This document shows positions 28,343 to 35,897 of a stretch of DNA of 64,000 bases, one piece after another (the stretch's first letter is position 1; every line of letters starts with the position of its first letter). Source of the DNA: Nocardiopsis sp. N85. GTDB lineage: Bacteria; Actinomycetota; Actinomycetes; Streptosporangiales; Streptosporangiaceae. The notes under the pieces were generated by a model that did no database searches, was not told the DNA's origin, and saw only the letters and a list, made by a program, of their open reading frames with translations. A program made the position numbers and the translations under genes. The stretch spans positions 124,001 to 188,000 of the forward strand of contig NZ_JARBUT010000009.1 in NCBI RefSeq assembly GCF_028882275.1. Reading direction: 5' to 3'.

Positions 28343-28654
28343 TCAGACGGACCAGAGGGCGCTCCTGCGGTGGTGGCCGGGAGGCCACACCACCTCGTCG
28401 GCGGCCTCGGGGTTCAGACGGCCGTCGGCGACGACGGCGCGGCGGGACAGGTCGGCGGCCCGGCGCGCACGGCGGCGTTCGCGGCGCTCGGCGACGGCCT
28501 CCTCAGGGCCCAGGGAGCCGCTTCGGGCCAGGACCCGGGCGAGTTCGTGCACCCGCACCCGACGGACCATCCGCCCTGGCGAGCGGCCCCGGCGCAGGAC
28601 GAACATCGGCCGGCCCCGCCGGTGGGCCTCCACGTGGTGGGCGGTGCGTGACAC
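28343..28654 (-). CDS. Small Arg-rich protein with a decayed paralogue nearby
   Basis: A 103-residue, strongly basic protein starting at GTG 28654 with GAGGAG six bases upstream. The central part ELARVLARSGSLGPEEAVAERRERRRARRAADLSRRAV is a long charged helix, followed by a short EAADEVVWPPGHH tail. The family is not recognised. A frameshifted copy of the central part lies at about 27320-27425. It precedes the VapBC-like operon on the same strand but is separated from it by the operator. Confidence 0.55.
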   Translation of the reverse strand: MSRTAHHVEAHRRGRPMFVLRRGRSPGRMVRRVRVHELARVLARSGSLGPEEAVAERRERRRARRAADLSRRAVVADGRLNPEAADEVVWPPGHHRRSALWSV

Positions 28655-28717
28655 GGGTCTCCTCTCCGGCCCTCGGGACGATGCCGGAGAGGGGACCGGG
28701 ACGACGGTACGGCGCGC

Positions 28718-29179
28718 TCATTCGGAGGGGGCGGTACTCCCCGGGTCGCCCGACCGGTCACCCTCCATCCAGTACCGCCGAAGTCTGCCCACCGCCTCCT
28801 CCTTGTCCATCCGCGCGATCTCGGTCTCGTCAAGACCGAGGTTGGAGATCAGCAAGTGGACGAGATCAGCGGGCAGAGCCTCCGAAGGGGGCGCGGGCAC
28901 GCCCCGATCGGGAACGGCTCGGTCCCGAACACATGCCCAGAACGTGGCTTCGTCGACGTCGAGTTGGTCCCGGAGAATGTGCGGCCACATTCTCCCGCCA
29001 TAGTCGGTTCGATCCACAGGCCAGGACACCCGCGTTCTCAAGATCCGCCCATCCGGCACATCCGGTACATAGGTCAGGTGACGGGTGCCTGTGCCACCGT
29101 GGGCGTTTCTGACCAGACGCCACCCTTCCGTCCTACAGAAGCGGTCATGATGCTCACGTGTGGGTTGTGGCCAGGTCAC
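28718..29179 (-). CDS. Putative HicA-like translational-repressor toxin
   Basis: A 153-residue protein. The N-terminal half EGWRLVRNAHGGTGTRHLTY (about 18-37) with DGRILRTRVSWPVDRTDYG resembles the small double-stranded-RNA-binding fold of HicA-type toxins. The block HILRDQLDVDEATFWACVRD is conserved in actinobacterial proteins annotated as cytotoxic translational repressors. A helical C-terminus follows. The GTG start overlaps the stop of the preceding antitoxin gene by four bases (GTGA), a classic coupled toxin-antitoxin arrangement. The toxin activity is inferred. Confidence 0.65.
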   Translation of the reverse strand: MTWPQPTREHHDRFCRTEGWRLVRNAHGGTGTRHLTYVPDVPDGRILRTRVSWPVDRTDYGGRMWPHILRDQLDVDEATFWACVRDRAVPDRGVPAPPSEALPADLVHLLISNLGLDETEIARMDKEEAVGRLRRYWMEGDRSGDPGSTAPSE

Positions 29180-29592
29180 CGTGCCTTGCCCACCAGCCAG
29201 TCGCGCAGCTGCTCATCGTCGCTGAGGCTGATCAATTGGACCAGCCCCCAGTTCTCCCGATGGTTGGGCGCGTCCAACAGGTAGTCCTGCCAGTCCTCCG
29301 CGTACTCCCGCAGGGCGTCGACCATTTCAGCGAGGGCCTCCTCGAAGGAGGCTCCGTCCGCGGCGACGGGCAGCCCTGGAATGAAGACGGACCATCCTTC
29401 GGCCTCAGGTACCACCTGCGCACGCGATGGAGTGACTGTAGCGAGGTAGTGGCGCAGCCTCTCGACGTCCACGACAGCGGTTCTAGCCGATTCACGACGT
29501 ACTGTGGCGACTCGACCCCTCTCCGCCGCGTCCAGGAGTGCCTTGAGATGGATGCGGGCTTCGGTATAGCTGTCGTAGTGCACAGTCGTCAT
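29176..29592 (-). CDS. Hybrid Phd/HicB-like antitoxin
   Basis: A 138-residue protein. Residues 1-48 (HYDSYTEARIHLKALLDAAERGRVATVRRESARTAVVDVE) read like the Phd/YefM DNA-binding antitoxin fold. Residues about 60-110 (VVPEAEGWSVFIPGLPVAADGASFEEALAEMVDALREYAEDW) read like a HicB partial RNase H-like domain. The C-terminal helices end at LVGKAR. The ATG at 29592 was chosen because the Phd fold begins there; the open frame extends 35 codons upstream through the operator. A palindrome 55 bases upstream is its likely binding site. Confidence 0.7.
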   Translation of the reverse strand: MTTVHYDSYTEARIHLKALLDAAERGRVATVRRESARTAVVDVERLRHYLATVTPSRAQVVPEAEGWSVFIPGLPVAADGASFEEALAEMVDALREYAEDWQDYLLDAPNHRENWGLVQLISLSDDEQLRDWLVGKAR

Positions 29593-29637
29593 GGCGGTAC
29601 CTCCGTCTGGGCGTGCTCTCAGCTTGCCATCAGCAGA

Positions 29638-29665
29638 CAAGTACGCCAAGTACGCGACGTACTTG
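29638..29665. promoter_or_regulatory. Palindromic operator of the second toxin-antitoxin operon
   Basis: Perfect palindrome CAAGTACG-CGA-CGTACTTG at 29647-29665, preceded by a direct repeat so that CAAGTACGC occurs twice in tandem (29638-29655). It lies 46-73 bases upstream of the antitoxin ATG. Confidence 0.65.
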
Positions 29666-29708
29666 CTCCGTCGGGAAGCCGCACCGAGGCCCCGCATGGC
29701 TCACCGAT

Positions 29709-29750
29709 CTCTGGAGCGGGGCCTACCGTCGTCCGCGCCCCGCTCCAGAG
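29709..29750 (-). terminator. Terminator after nrdJ
   Basis: Perfect 14-bp stem CTCTGGAGCGGGGC / GCCCCGCTCCAGAG with a 14-nt loop, 28 bases past the nrdJ stop. It separates nrdJ from the toxin-antitoxin operon on the same strand. Confidence 0.85.
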
Positions 29751-29777
29751 CGGCTTCTCGGAAAACTCTGCCTCGTT

Positions 29778-32700
29778 TCAACTGCAACCGCTGGTGGAGC
29801 CGCAGCCCTCGCAGGCGTAGCAGCTCCCGGCCGGGCGCATCTTGGTGCCGCAGGTGACGCACAGCGGGGCGTCGGCGACGAACCCCTGCGCGCGCTCGAC
29901 CACCTCGGTGGTGGAGTGCGCCTCACCGGTGGGCGGCGCGACCTTCGGCTCCCGCTCGCCCGTGGGCGCGGACTGGGCGTAGGACTCCACCTGCGCGGCG
30001 ACCTGCGCCGTGTCCTCCCCCGCCAGCTGTGCCTCCCGCTCGGCCGCCGACAGCACGCCCAGTGCGGTCCGTTCCTCCGGGGACAGGTGGTCCAGCGCCA
30101 GCCGACGGAAGATGTAGTCCATCACCGACTGGGCCATGCGGATGTCGGGGTCGTCGGTCATCCCGGCGGGGTCGAACCGCATGTTGGTGAACTTCTCCAC
30201 GTACGTCTCCAGCGGCACCCCGTACTGGAGGGCGATGGAGATCGCGATGGAGAAGGCGTCCATGACCCCGGCCAGGGTGGACCCCTGCTTGCCGAGCTTC
30301 ATGAACACCTCGCCCAGCCCGTCGTCGGGGTAGGAGCCGGCGGTGATGTAGCCCTCGGCGCCGCCCACCGAGAACGAGGTGGTCACGCTGGGGCGCTGCT
30401 TGGGCAGTCGCCGCCGGACCGGCCGGGGCGTCTCGGCCGCCTTCGGCGCCTCCTGGGAGGTGGACAGCGGCTGGCCGACCTTGCAGTTGTCCCGGTAGAC
30501 CGCGAGCGCCTTCAGGCCGAGCCGCCAGCCCTCCAGGTAGATGTGCTCGAAGTCCTCGACGGTGGCCGTCTCCGGCACGTTCACCGTCTTGGAGATCGCC
30601 CCGGACAGGAACGGCTGCACGGCGGCCATCATGCGCACGTGCCCCATGGGCTCGATGAACCGGCGGCCCATGGCGCAGTCGAACACCTCGTAGTGTTCCT
30701 CCCGCAGACCGGGGGCGTCGACCACGTGGCCGTGCTCGGCGACGTACTCGACGATCGCCTCGACCCGCTCGGGCCGGTAGCCGAGGTTGAGCAGGGCCCG
30801 CGACACCGACCGGTTGACGATCTGCATGGACCCGCCGCCGACCAGCTTCTTGAACTTGACCAGTGAGAAGTCCGGCTCGATCCCCGTCGTGTCGCAGTCG
30901 AGCATGAAGCCGATGGTCCCGGTGGGCGCCAGCAGGCTCGCCTGGGCGTTGCGCCAGCCGTGTCGCCCACCCGTCTCCAGGCACGCGGCCCACGCGCGGG
31001 TGGCGGCGGCGTGGATCGGCTCCTCCAGGGTCCCGACGGTGCGCAGGGCGTCGTTGGCGGCGACGTGCTTGCGCATGACCCGCTCGTGGGACTCCGCGTT
31101 GCGCCGGTAGCCGTCGTAGGCTCCGACGACGCCCGCGAGTTCGGCGCTGCGCCGATAGGCGACTCCGGTCATCAGCGAGGTGATCGCGGCGGCGATGGCG
31201 CGGCCGCCCTCGGAGTCGTAGGCGTGCCCGGTGGTCATGAGCAGGGCGCCGAGGTTGGCGTAGCCGATGCCGAGCTGACGGTAGGCGCGGGTGATCTCGC
31301 CGATCTTCTCGGTGGGGAAGTCGGCGAAGGTGATGGAGACGTCCATCGCGGTGATGATCAGCTCGGTGAGCCGGGTGAAGCCGTCGACGTCGAAGGTGCC
31401 GTCCTCGCGCAGGAACGCGAGCAGGTTGATCGACGCCAGGTTGCAGGACGAATCGTCCAGGTGCATGTACTCGGAGCAGTTGGCGACGACCGTTCCCGCC
31501 ACGATGTACGAGTGGTTGCGGGGCTCGGTGAGGTTGTAGGTGGTCTCGTGTCCCTGGGGCTCTCGGGAGACCAGTCGGACCGTCTCGTCGGTGGCGTACT
31601 CCCGGCGGAGGTCCGCCGTCCTGCGCGGTTCCTCCCCCTTCTCCTCACGTGAGAAGTCGACCGCTGCGGCGAACTCGCGCAGCGATCGGCCGGTGATGCG
31701 CAGTTCATGGAAGGAACCGTCGCCGCCGTAGGTCGCTTCGCCGCCGTCCTCGCGGAGATGGGAGGAGCTCGTCGGCTCGCCACGGGACGTGCGATGGACA
31801 CGACTCGCCATGCCCAGCGGGGCGAGCAGTTCCTGCACGTCCCGCAGAAGCCGGTCCGAACGGCTGCTCAGGCCGACGTGGCGGGTGCCGTCGGGCGCGT
31901 CCACCACGCACCCGGCCGCGTCGAACAGGCCCCGGAGGAACTCCAGTACGGCCTCCTCCGGGGCCTCGAAGAGGGCCGGGGGCACCGACGCGCGCTCGGC
32001 GGTGGCGCCGATGCCGAGCGCGCGCACGAACGCGGCCATGCCCGGGTGGGTGACGCGCAGTCGGACCGTGCCGTTCGCCCGGACATCGGGCTCGCTCGGA
32101 TGCCCGGTGAGCCGCTCGATCAGCGCCAGATGCCGGGGCAGGACGGTCTCCCGCTCCTCGGCGGTGCCGTACACGGTGGTGACCTCGTCGCCGGTGACCG
32201 ACCCGGCACCGATGAGCCATCCCAGGTGGTGGGCGAGGTCGGGGTCCTCGTCCCACTTGTCGGGCAGGGCGACGGGGCGGGCGTGGGGGCCGAGCGCGCC
32301 CTGCCGTGCGGCCTCCAGCGCGGCGGCGGGCAGCCCGAGGTCGGGGTTCGACCGCGGCGCGTAGTGGAAGGAGCGGACCACGCGGTCGTCCTCGTCCAGG
32401 TCCTCGGCGCGCACCCAGCCCCGGTTGCCCGTCCAGACACGGTGGCCGGGGGTGCAGCGCAGCCGCGAGCCGTCGGAGAAGCGCAGTTCGAGGATCTCAT
32501 TGGTACCGGTGACCATGTAGCGGACCGGGACCGTCGCCGTCACTCCCTCCCCGGGCTCCCCCTCGGAGGTGACGTCGTCGGTGTAGACCGCGAACGTCTC
32601 TCCGAGCGCGGCCCGGCGTACGAGGTCGCCGATGGCGATCTGCCCTTTGTCCGTCGCGACCCTCTGATCGGCCGGGAAGCACGGGTTGCTCGCGCTGATG

Positions 32701-33767
32701 CGGCCGGATTCAGGGGTGGTGTGCCAGTCCTGGATGGTGCCGTCGTACTGGATCCCCGGGTCGGCGCACTCCCAGGCGGCCCGCGCCGTGTTCCGGAAGA
32801 GGGTCTTGGCGTCGATCTCGTCGATGACCTCTCCGGTGGTCCGGGAGACCAGCCCGAAGTCGTCGCCGGCCTCGACGGCCCGCATGAAGTCGTCGGAGAC
32901 GCGCACGGAGTTGTTGGCGTTCTGGTACTGGACGCTGACCATGTCGGCTCCGCCCAGGTCGACGTCGAACCCGGCGTCGCGCAGCGCGCGGATCTTGTGC
33001 TCCTCCCGCGCCTTGGTCTCGACGAACTCCTCGATGTCGGGGTGATCGACGTCGAGCACGACCATCTTGGCGGCCCGGCGGGTGGCGCCGCCGGACTTGA
33101 TGGTCCCCGCCGAGGCGTCGGCTCCGCGCATGAACGAGACCGGCCCCGACGCGGTGCCGCCGGAGGAGAGCAGTTCCCTGCTGGAGCGGATGCGGGAGAG
33201 GTTGACCCCCGCGCCGGAGCCGCCCTTGAAGATGGTCCCCTCTTCCTTGTACCAGTCCAGGATCGATTCCATCGTGTCCTCGACGGACAGGATGAAACAC
33301 GCACTGACCTGCGCCTTCGCCGAGGTTCCGACGTTGAACCAGACGGGTGAGTTGAAGCTGAAGAACTGGTGGGAGAGGGCGTACTTGAGTTCGTGATCGA
33401 AGATCTCGGCGTCGGCCTCGGTGGCGAAGTACCCGTGTTCGTGTCCGGTGCGGGTGTAGACGCCGACGACGCGGTCGATGAGCTGTTTGAGGCTCCACTC
33501 CCGTTCGGGGGTGCCGACCGCGCCCCGGAAGTATTTCCCGGTGACGATCTGGGTGGCGTTCATCGACCAGGTCGAGGGGAACTCCACCCCGCGCTGTTCG
33601 AAGTTGACCGAGCCGTCGCGCCAGTTCGTCATGACGACGTCCCGGCGTTCCCATTCCAGGGTGTCGTAGGGATGAACGCCCTCGGTGGTGAAGATCCGTG
33701 GGATCTTCAGCCCCTTGCGCTTCCCTTTGCCCTTACGTCCCGTCGATCCGCTGGTGGTTTCCGTCAT
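29778..33767 (-). CDS. nrdJ: Class II (B12-dependent) ribonucleotide reductase with intein
   Basis: A 1,329-residue precursor. Removing the intein at residues 363-763 leaves 928 residues, the normal NrdJ length. The enzyme reduces ribonucleotides to deoxyribonucleotides using adenosylcobalamin. Readable NrdJ features include HPYDTLEWERRDVVMTNW near the N-terminus, FNSPVWFNVG, the SACFIL segment, ISASNPC interrupted before SEYMHLDDSSCNLAS, PTGTIGFMLDCDTTGIEPD, and a C-terminal zinc-ribbon CVTCGTKMRPAGSCYACEGCG. Cys764, the first residue after the intein, corresponds to the thiyl-radical cysteine, so splicing is needed for activity. It lies 74 bases downstream of nrdR, in the same operon; expression should be repressed by NrdR. 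Confidence 0.95.
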   Translation of the reverse strand: MTETTSGSTGRKGKGKRKGLKIPRIFTTEGVHPYDTLEWERRDVVMTNWRDGSVNFEQRGVEFPSTWSMNATQIVTGKYFRGAVGTPEREWSLKQLIDRVVGVYTRTGHEHGYFATEADAEIFDHELKYALSHQFFSFNSPVWFNVGTSAKAQVSACFILSVEDTMESILDWYKEEGTIFKGGSGAGVNLSRIRSSRELLSSGGTASGPVSFMRGADASAGTIKSGGATRRAAKMVVLDVDHPDIEEFVETKAREEHKIRALRDAGFDVDLGGADMVSVQYQNANNSVRVSDDFMRAVEAGDDFGLVSRTTGEVIDEIDAKTLFRNTARAAWECADPGIQYDGTIQDWHTTPESGRISASNPCFPADQRVATDKGQIAIGDLVRRAALGETFAVYTDDVTSEGEPGEGVTATVPVRYMVTGTNEILELRFSDGSRLRCTPGHRVWTGNRGWVRAEDLDEDDRVVRSFHYAPRSNPDLGLPAAALEAARQGALGPHARPVALPDKWDEDPDLAHHLGWLIGAGSVTGDEVTTVYGTAEERETVLPRHLALIERLTGHPSEPDVRANGTVRLRVTHPGMAAFVRALGIGATAERASVPPALFEAPEEAVLEFLRGLFDAAGCVVDAPDGTRHVGLSSRSDRLLRDVQELLAPLGMASRVHRTSRGEPTSSSHLREDGGEATYGGDGSFHELRITGRSLREFAAAVDFSREEKGEEPRRTADLRREYATDETVRLVSREPQGHETTYNLTEPRNHSYIVAGTVVANCSEYMHLDDSSCNLASINLLAFLREDGTFDVDGFTRLTELIITAMDVSITFADFPTEKIGEITRAYRQLGIGYANLGALLMTTGHAYDSEGGRAIAAAITSLMTGVAYRRSAELAGVVGAYDGYRRNAESHERVMRKHVAANDALRTVGTLEEPIHAAATRAWAACLETGGRHGWRNAQASLLAPTGTIGFMLDCDTTGIEPDFSLVKFKKLVGGGSMQIVNRSVSRALLNLGYRPERVEAIVEYVAEHGHVVDAPGLREEHYEVFDCAMGRRFIEPMGHVRMMAAVQPFLSGAISKTVNVPETATVEDFEHIYLEGWRLGLKALAVYRDNCKVGQPLSTSQEAPKAAETPRPVRRRLPKQRPSVTTSFSVGGAEGYITAGSYPDDGLGEVFMKLGKQGSTLAGVMDAFSIAISIALQYGVPLETYVEKFTNMRFDPAGMTDDPDIRMAQSVMDYIFRRLALDHLSPEERTALGVLSAAEREAQLAGEDTAQVAAQVESYAQSAPTGEREPKVAPPTGEAHSTTEVVERAQGFVADAPLCVTCGTKMRPAGSCYACEGCGSTSGCS
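31479..32681 (-). mobile_element. Intein in NrdJ with degenerate LAGLIDADG endonuclease
   Basis: 401 codons in frame within nrdJ. Splicing blocks are present: Cys1 in CFPADQRVATDKGQIAIGDL (block A), CTPGHRVWTGNRGW at 76-89 (block B with Thr77 and His80), TYNLTEPRNHSYIVAGTVVAN at the end (blocks F/G), terminal Asn401 and Cys+1. The usual penultimate histidine is Ala400. A DOD homing-endonuclease domain sits between (about 140-300). Its two motifs read HHLGWLIGAG (151-160) and FLRGLFDAAG (248-257), where the expected catalytic aspartates are both alanine. Splicing looks competent, but homing is probably lost. Confidence 0.9.
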
Positions 33768-33806
33768 GGCGGAGTCCCCCGAAGGTGTGGCGCGAAGTGG
33801 GTGCGC

Positions 33807-33830
33807 GGGGGCGGCCCCTCCACCGCCCCC
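33807..33830 (-). promoter_or_regulatory. Hairpin between nrdR and nrdJ
   Basis: Stem GGGGGCGG / CCGCCCCC with an 8-nt loop in the 74-bp nrdR-nrdJ gap. It could set the ratio of regulator to enzyme transcripts; this is inference from position only. Confidence 0.4.
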
Positions 33831-33841
33831 GGAGAGCGGTG

Positions 33842-34330
33842 TCAGGCCGTGCTGTCGGCCTCTTGCCCCGCCCGGGCCTCGGCCTCGCGGTCGCGGCGCA
33901 GGCTGGCGATCTCGGCCTCGAAGTCGGCGAGACTCTCGAAACCGCGGTAGACGCTGGCGAAGTGCAGGTAGGCGACCTCGTCGAGGTCGCGCATCGGGCC
34001 GAGGATGGCCAGGCCGATCTCATGGGCCGGGACCTCGGCGACGCCCCGTCCGCGGATCTCCTCCTCGACCTGCTGGCCGAGTTTGGCCAGGGCGTCCTCG
34101 GAGACGGGGCGGCCCTGACAGGCGCGGCGGACGCCGGCGATGATCTTGGTGCGGCTGAAGGGCTCGGTGACCCCGGAGCGTTTGGCCACCATCAGGAGGA
34201 CGGTCTCCTGGGTGGTGAAACGGCGTTCGCAGGCGTGGCAGGAGCGGCGCCGACGGATGGCCGCACCGTCGTCGGTGGACCTGCTGTCGATCACTCGGGT
34301 GTCCGGATGGCGACAGAACGGACAATGCAT
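33842..34330 (-). CDS. nrdR: Transcriptional repressor NrdR
   Basis: A 162-residue protein with an N-terminal zinc ribbon [17 protein letters not shown]...[12 protein letters not shown] and an ATP-cone (about 48-138: [18 protein letters not shown]). NrdR senses ATP/dATP and represses ribonucleotide-reductase genes. It is the first gene of a nrdR-nrdJ operon, divergent from lexA, as in Streptomyces. NrdR-box-like sequences lie about 50-100 bases upstream. Confidence 0.95.
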   Translation of the reverse strand: MHCPFCRHPDTRVIDSRSTDDGAAIRRRRSCHACERRFTTQETVLLMVAKRSGVTEPFSRTKIIAGVRRACQGRPVSEDALAKLGQQVEEEIRGRGVAEVPAHEIGLAILGPMRDLDEVAYLHFASVYRGFESLADFEAEIASLRRDREAEARAGQEADSTA

Positions 34331-34381
34331 CCCGGTTCACCTGCTCCCCTCGCCGAACTGACAACCCCTGCCTCTACTTAA

Positions 34382-34429
34382 CCACAACTCCTAGGTCGAA
34401 GCTTCATAGATCGACACCAGATGTTGTGG
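34382..34429 (-). promoter_or_regulatory. nrdR: Candidate pair of NrdR boxes
   Basis: On the minus strand CCACAACATCTGGTGT (34414-34429) matches the NrdR consensus ACACWATATATWGTGT at about 12 of 16 positions. A weaker element, GACCTAGGAGTTGTGG (34382-34397), lies exactly 32 bp away, the three-turn spacing seen for paired NrdR boxes. The outer ends also form an ACCACAAC/GTTGTGGT inverted repeat. Confidence 0.55.
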
Positions 34430-34708
34430 TCGAACCTAGCCCGGGGGTCGAGCGTGCCGCAAGCTCCGCAGGTACGCGTGTCACACGGGGAACGCGGCCC
34501 AGGATATCGCCGCCGATCGGCCCCCAACGTGCCTCGCCGGTTTTCGGACCGACCTTTGCGCGGAAGAGACGAGCCCCACATCCCCGAGTTCTCGAACCCG
34601 GGCGCACATCTTGCGCCATTCCGGGGACGACACGACGTGAACACGTGTACACACGTAAGTGAGGTCGGAAAATCGTCCGGGAAATCCCACGGCAATTATC
34701 CACAGGCC

Positions 34709-34724
34709 TCGAACGCTTGTTTGA
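34709..34724 (+). promoter_or_regulatory. lexA: SOS (LexA) box upstream of lexA
   Basis: TCGAACGCTTGTTTGA matches the actinobacterial LexA site CGAACNNNNGTTYG, with one change from perfect symmetry. It is 135 bp upstream of the lexA start, consistent with autorepression. Confidence 0.7.
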
Positions 34725-34858
34725 TATCACCGTGCGCAACGACTAACGTTGGCCTTGATTTCACGCCGGTTTCGCCATCGCGCGGACTGAGGTCCGGTGA
34801 AGGCGCGGACCGGTGGTGGCCACAGGCCCTGACCGAACCAATGCCGAGGAGGCCGGCC

Positions 34859-35581
34859 GTGCCGGAGGAGAATCCCGGAACCCTGGATTCCGGAACCACC
34901 ACCGTTCTCGCGCCCGTGGGCGAGCCGGGTGCACCCGAAGAGGCGCCCAAGCTGACCGCGCGTCAGCAGAGCGTCCTGAACTGCATCCAGCGGTACCTGC
35001 GAGAGCGCGGCTATCCGCCGTCGATAAGGGAGATCGGCGAAGCGGTCGGCCTGTCCAGCCCTTCCAGCGTCGCGCATCAGCTCAAGGTGCTCCAGCGCAA
35101 GGGCTACCTGTACCGCGATCAGAACCGGCCGCGCGCCGTGGAGCTGCGTCGGCCCGGCCACCCCGGCATGCGGGTTCCGACCCCCGAGGAGTCCGACTCG
35201 GCGAGCTCCGCCCGAGTGCCCCTGATCGGTCGGATCGCCGCGGGAGGGCCGATCCTGGCGGAGGAGTCGGTGGAGGACGTGCTGGCGCTGCCACGCCGGC
35301 TGGTCGGCGAGGGCCGGTTGTTCATGCTCACCGTGGTCGGCGACTCGATGACCGACGCCGCCATCACCGACGGCGACATGGTGGTGGTCCGCCAACAGCC
35401 CGACGCCGAGAACGGTGACATCGTCGCGGCGTTGTTGGACGAGGAGGCCACGGTCAAGGTGCTGCGCCGCACCGAGGACGGGCACGTGTGGCTGATGCCG
35501 CGCAACGACGCCTATGAGCCGATCAACGGGGACGCCGCCACCATCCTGGGCAAGGTCGTCACCGTGATGCGCCGGATCTGA
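34859..35581 (+). CDS. lexA: LexA repressor
   Basis: A 240-residue SOS repressor. A winged helix (about 30-95: [20 protein letters not shown]...[20 protein letters not shown]) is followed by the peptidase domain. The self-cleavage site is Ala-Gly in [13 protein letters not shown]; the catalytic Ser is in [11 protein letters not shown] and the Lys in [11 protein letters not shown] chose GTG 34859 because GAGGAGG lies six bases upstream; an in-frame ATG at 34841 lacks a site. An SOS box is upstream and a strong hairpin follows the stop. Confidence 0.93.
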   Translation: MPEENPGTLDSGTTTVLAPVGEPGAPEEAPKLTARQQSVLNCIQRYLRERGYPPSIREIGEAVGLSSPSSVAHQLKVLQRKGYLYRDQNRPRAVELRRPGHPGMRVPTPEESDSASSARVPLIGRIAAGGPILAEESVEDVLALPRRLVGEGRLFMLTVVGDSMTDAAITDGDMVVVRQQPDAENGDIVAALLDEEATVKVLRRTEDGHVWLMPRNDAYEPINGDAATILGKVVTVMRRI

Positions 35582-35897
35582 CCGCTCGGCCCGCCCCCGC
35601 CGCACGGGGGCGGGCGCCACGGAGGTACCCGTGGGATCCCACGGTTCCGCCCCGGGCGGGACCTCGGCAGGCGGACGCCCGGTGGATCTCCCACAGGGGG
35701 TCGACCACGGGACCCACGGCCCCTCACCCACCACCCGCGATCACCCCCGCCCCCGGCGGGACCTCGACCGGCGTACCGACGGGGCGACCGCCACGGGACC
35801 CCGGCCTCGCGGGCGTTCTCCTCGCCGTCCCTCACCCCGGGTCGCGTCCTCCGGCCGCCGCAGTTCCCCCGGACCGCCCCTCCCCTAAGCTGAGGGG
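35582..35897. other. Intergenic region after lexA
   Basis: A 316-bp spacer. It begins with the lexA terminator at 35589-35615; the rest is GC-rich sequence without a supportable gene, leading into the hydrolase promoter. Confidence 0.55.
35589..35615 (+). terminator. lexA terminator
   Basis: Stem GCCCGCCCCCG / CGGGGGCGGGC with a 5-nt loop, eight bases after the lexA stop. Confidence 0.8.

Larger units (their letters stand above)
34331..34858. other. Divergent nrdR / lexA regulatory region
   Basis: A 528-bp spacer without a supportable gene. It carries NrdR-box-like elements near nrdR (34382-34429) and an SOS box near lexA (34709-34724), listed separately. The middle part (34450-34680) includes ACACGTGTACACACGT around 34637; I see no further feature. 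Confidence 0.6.
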
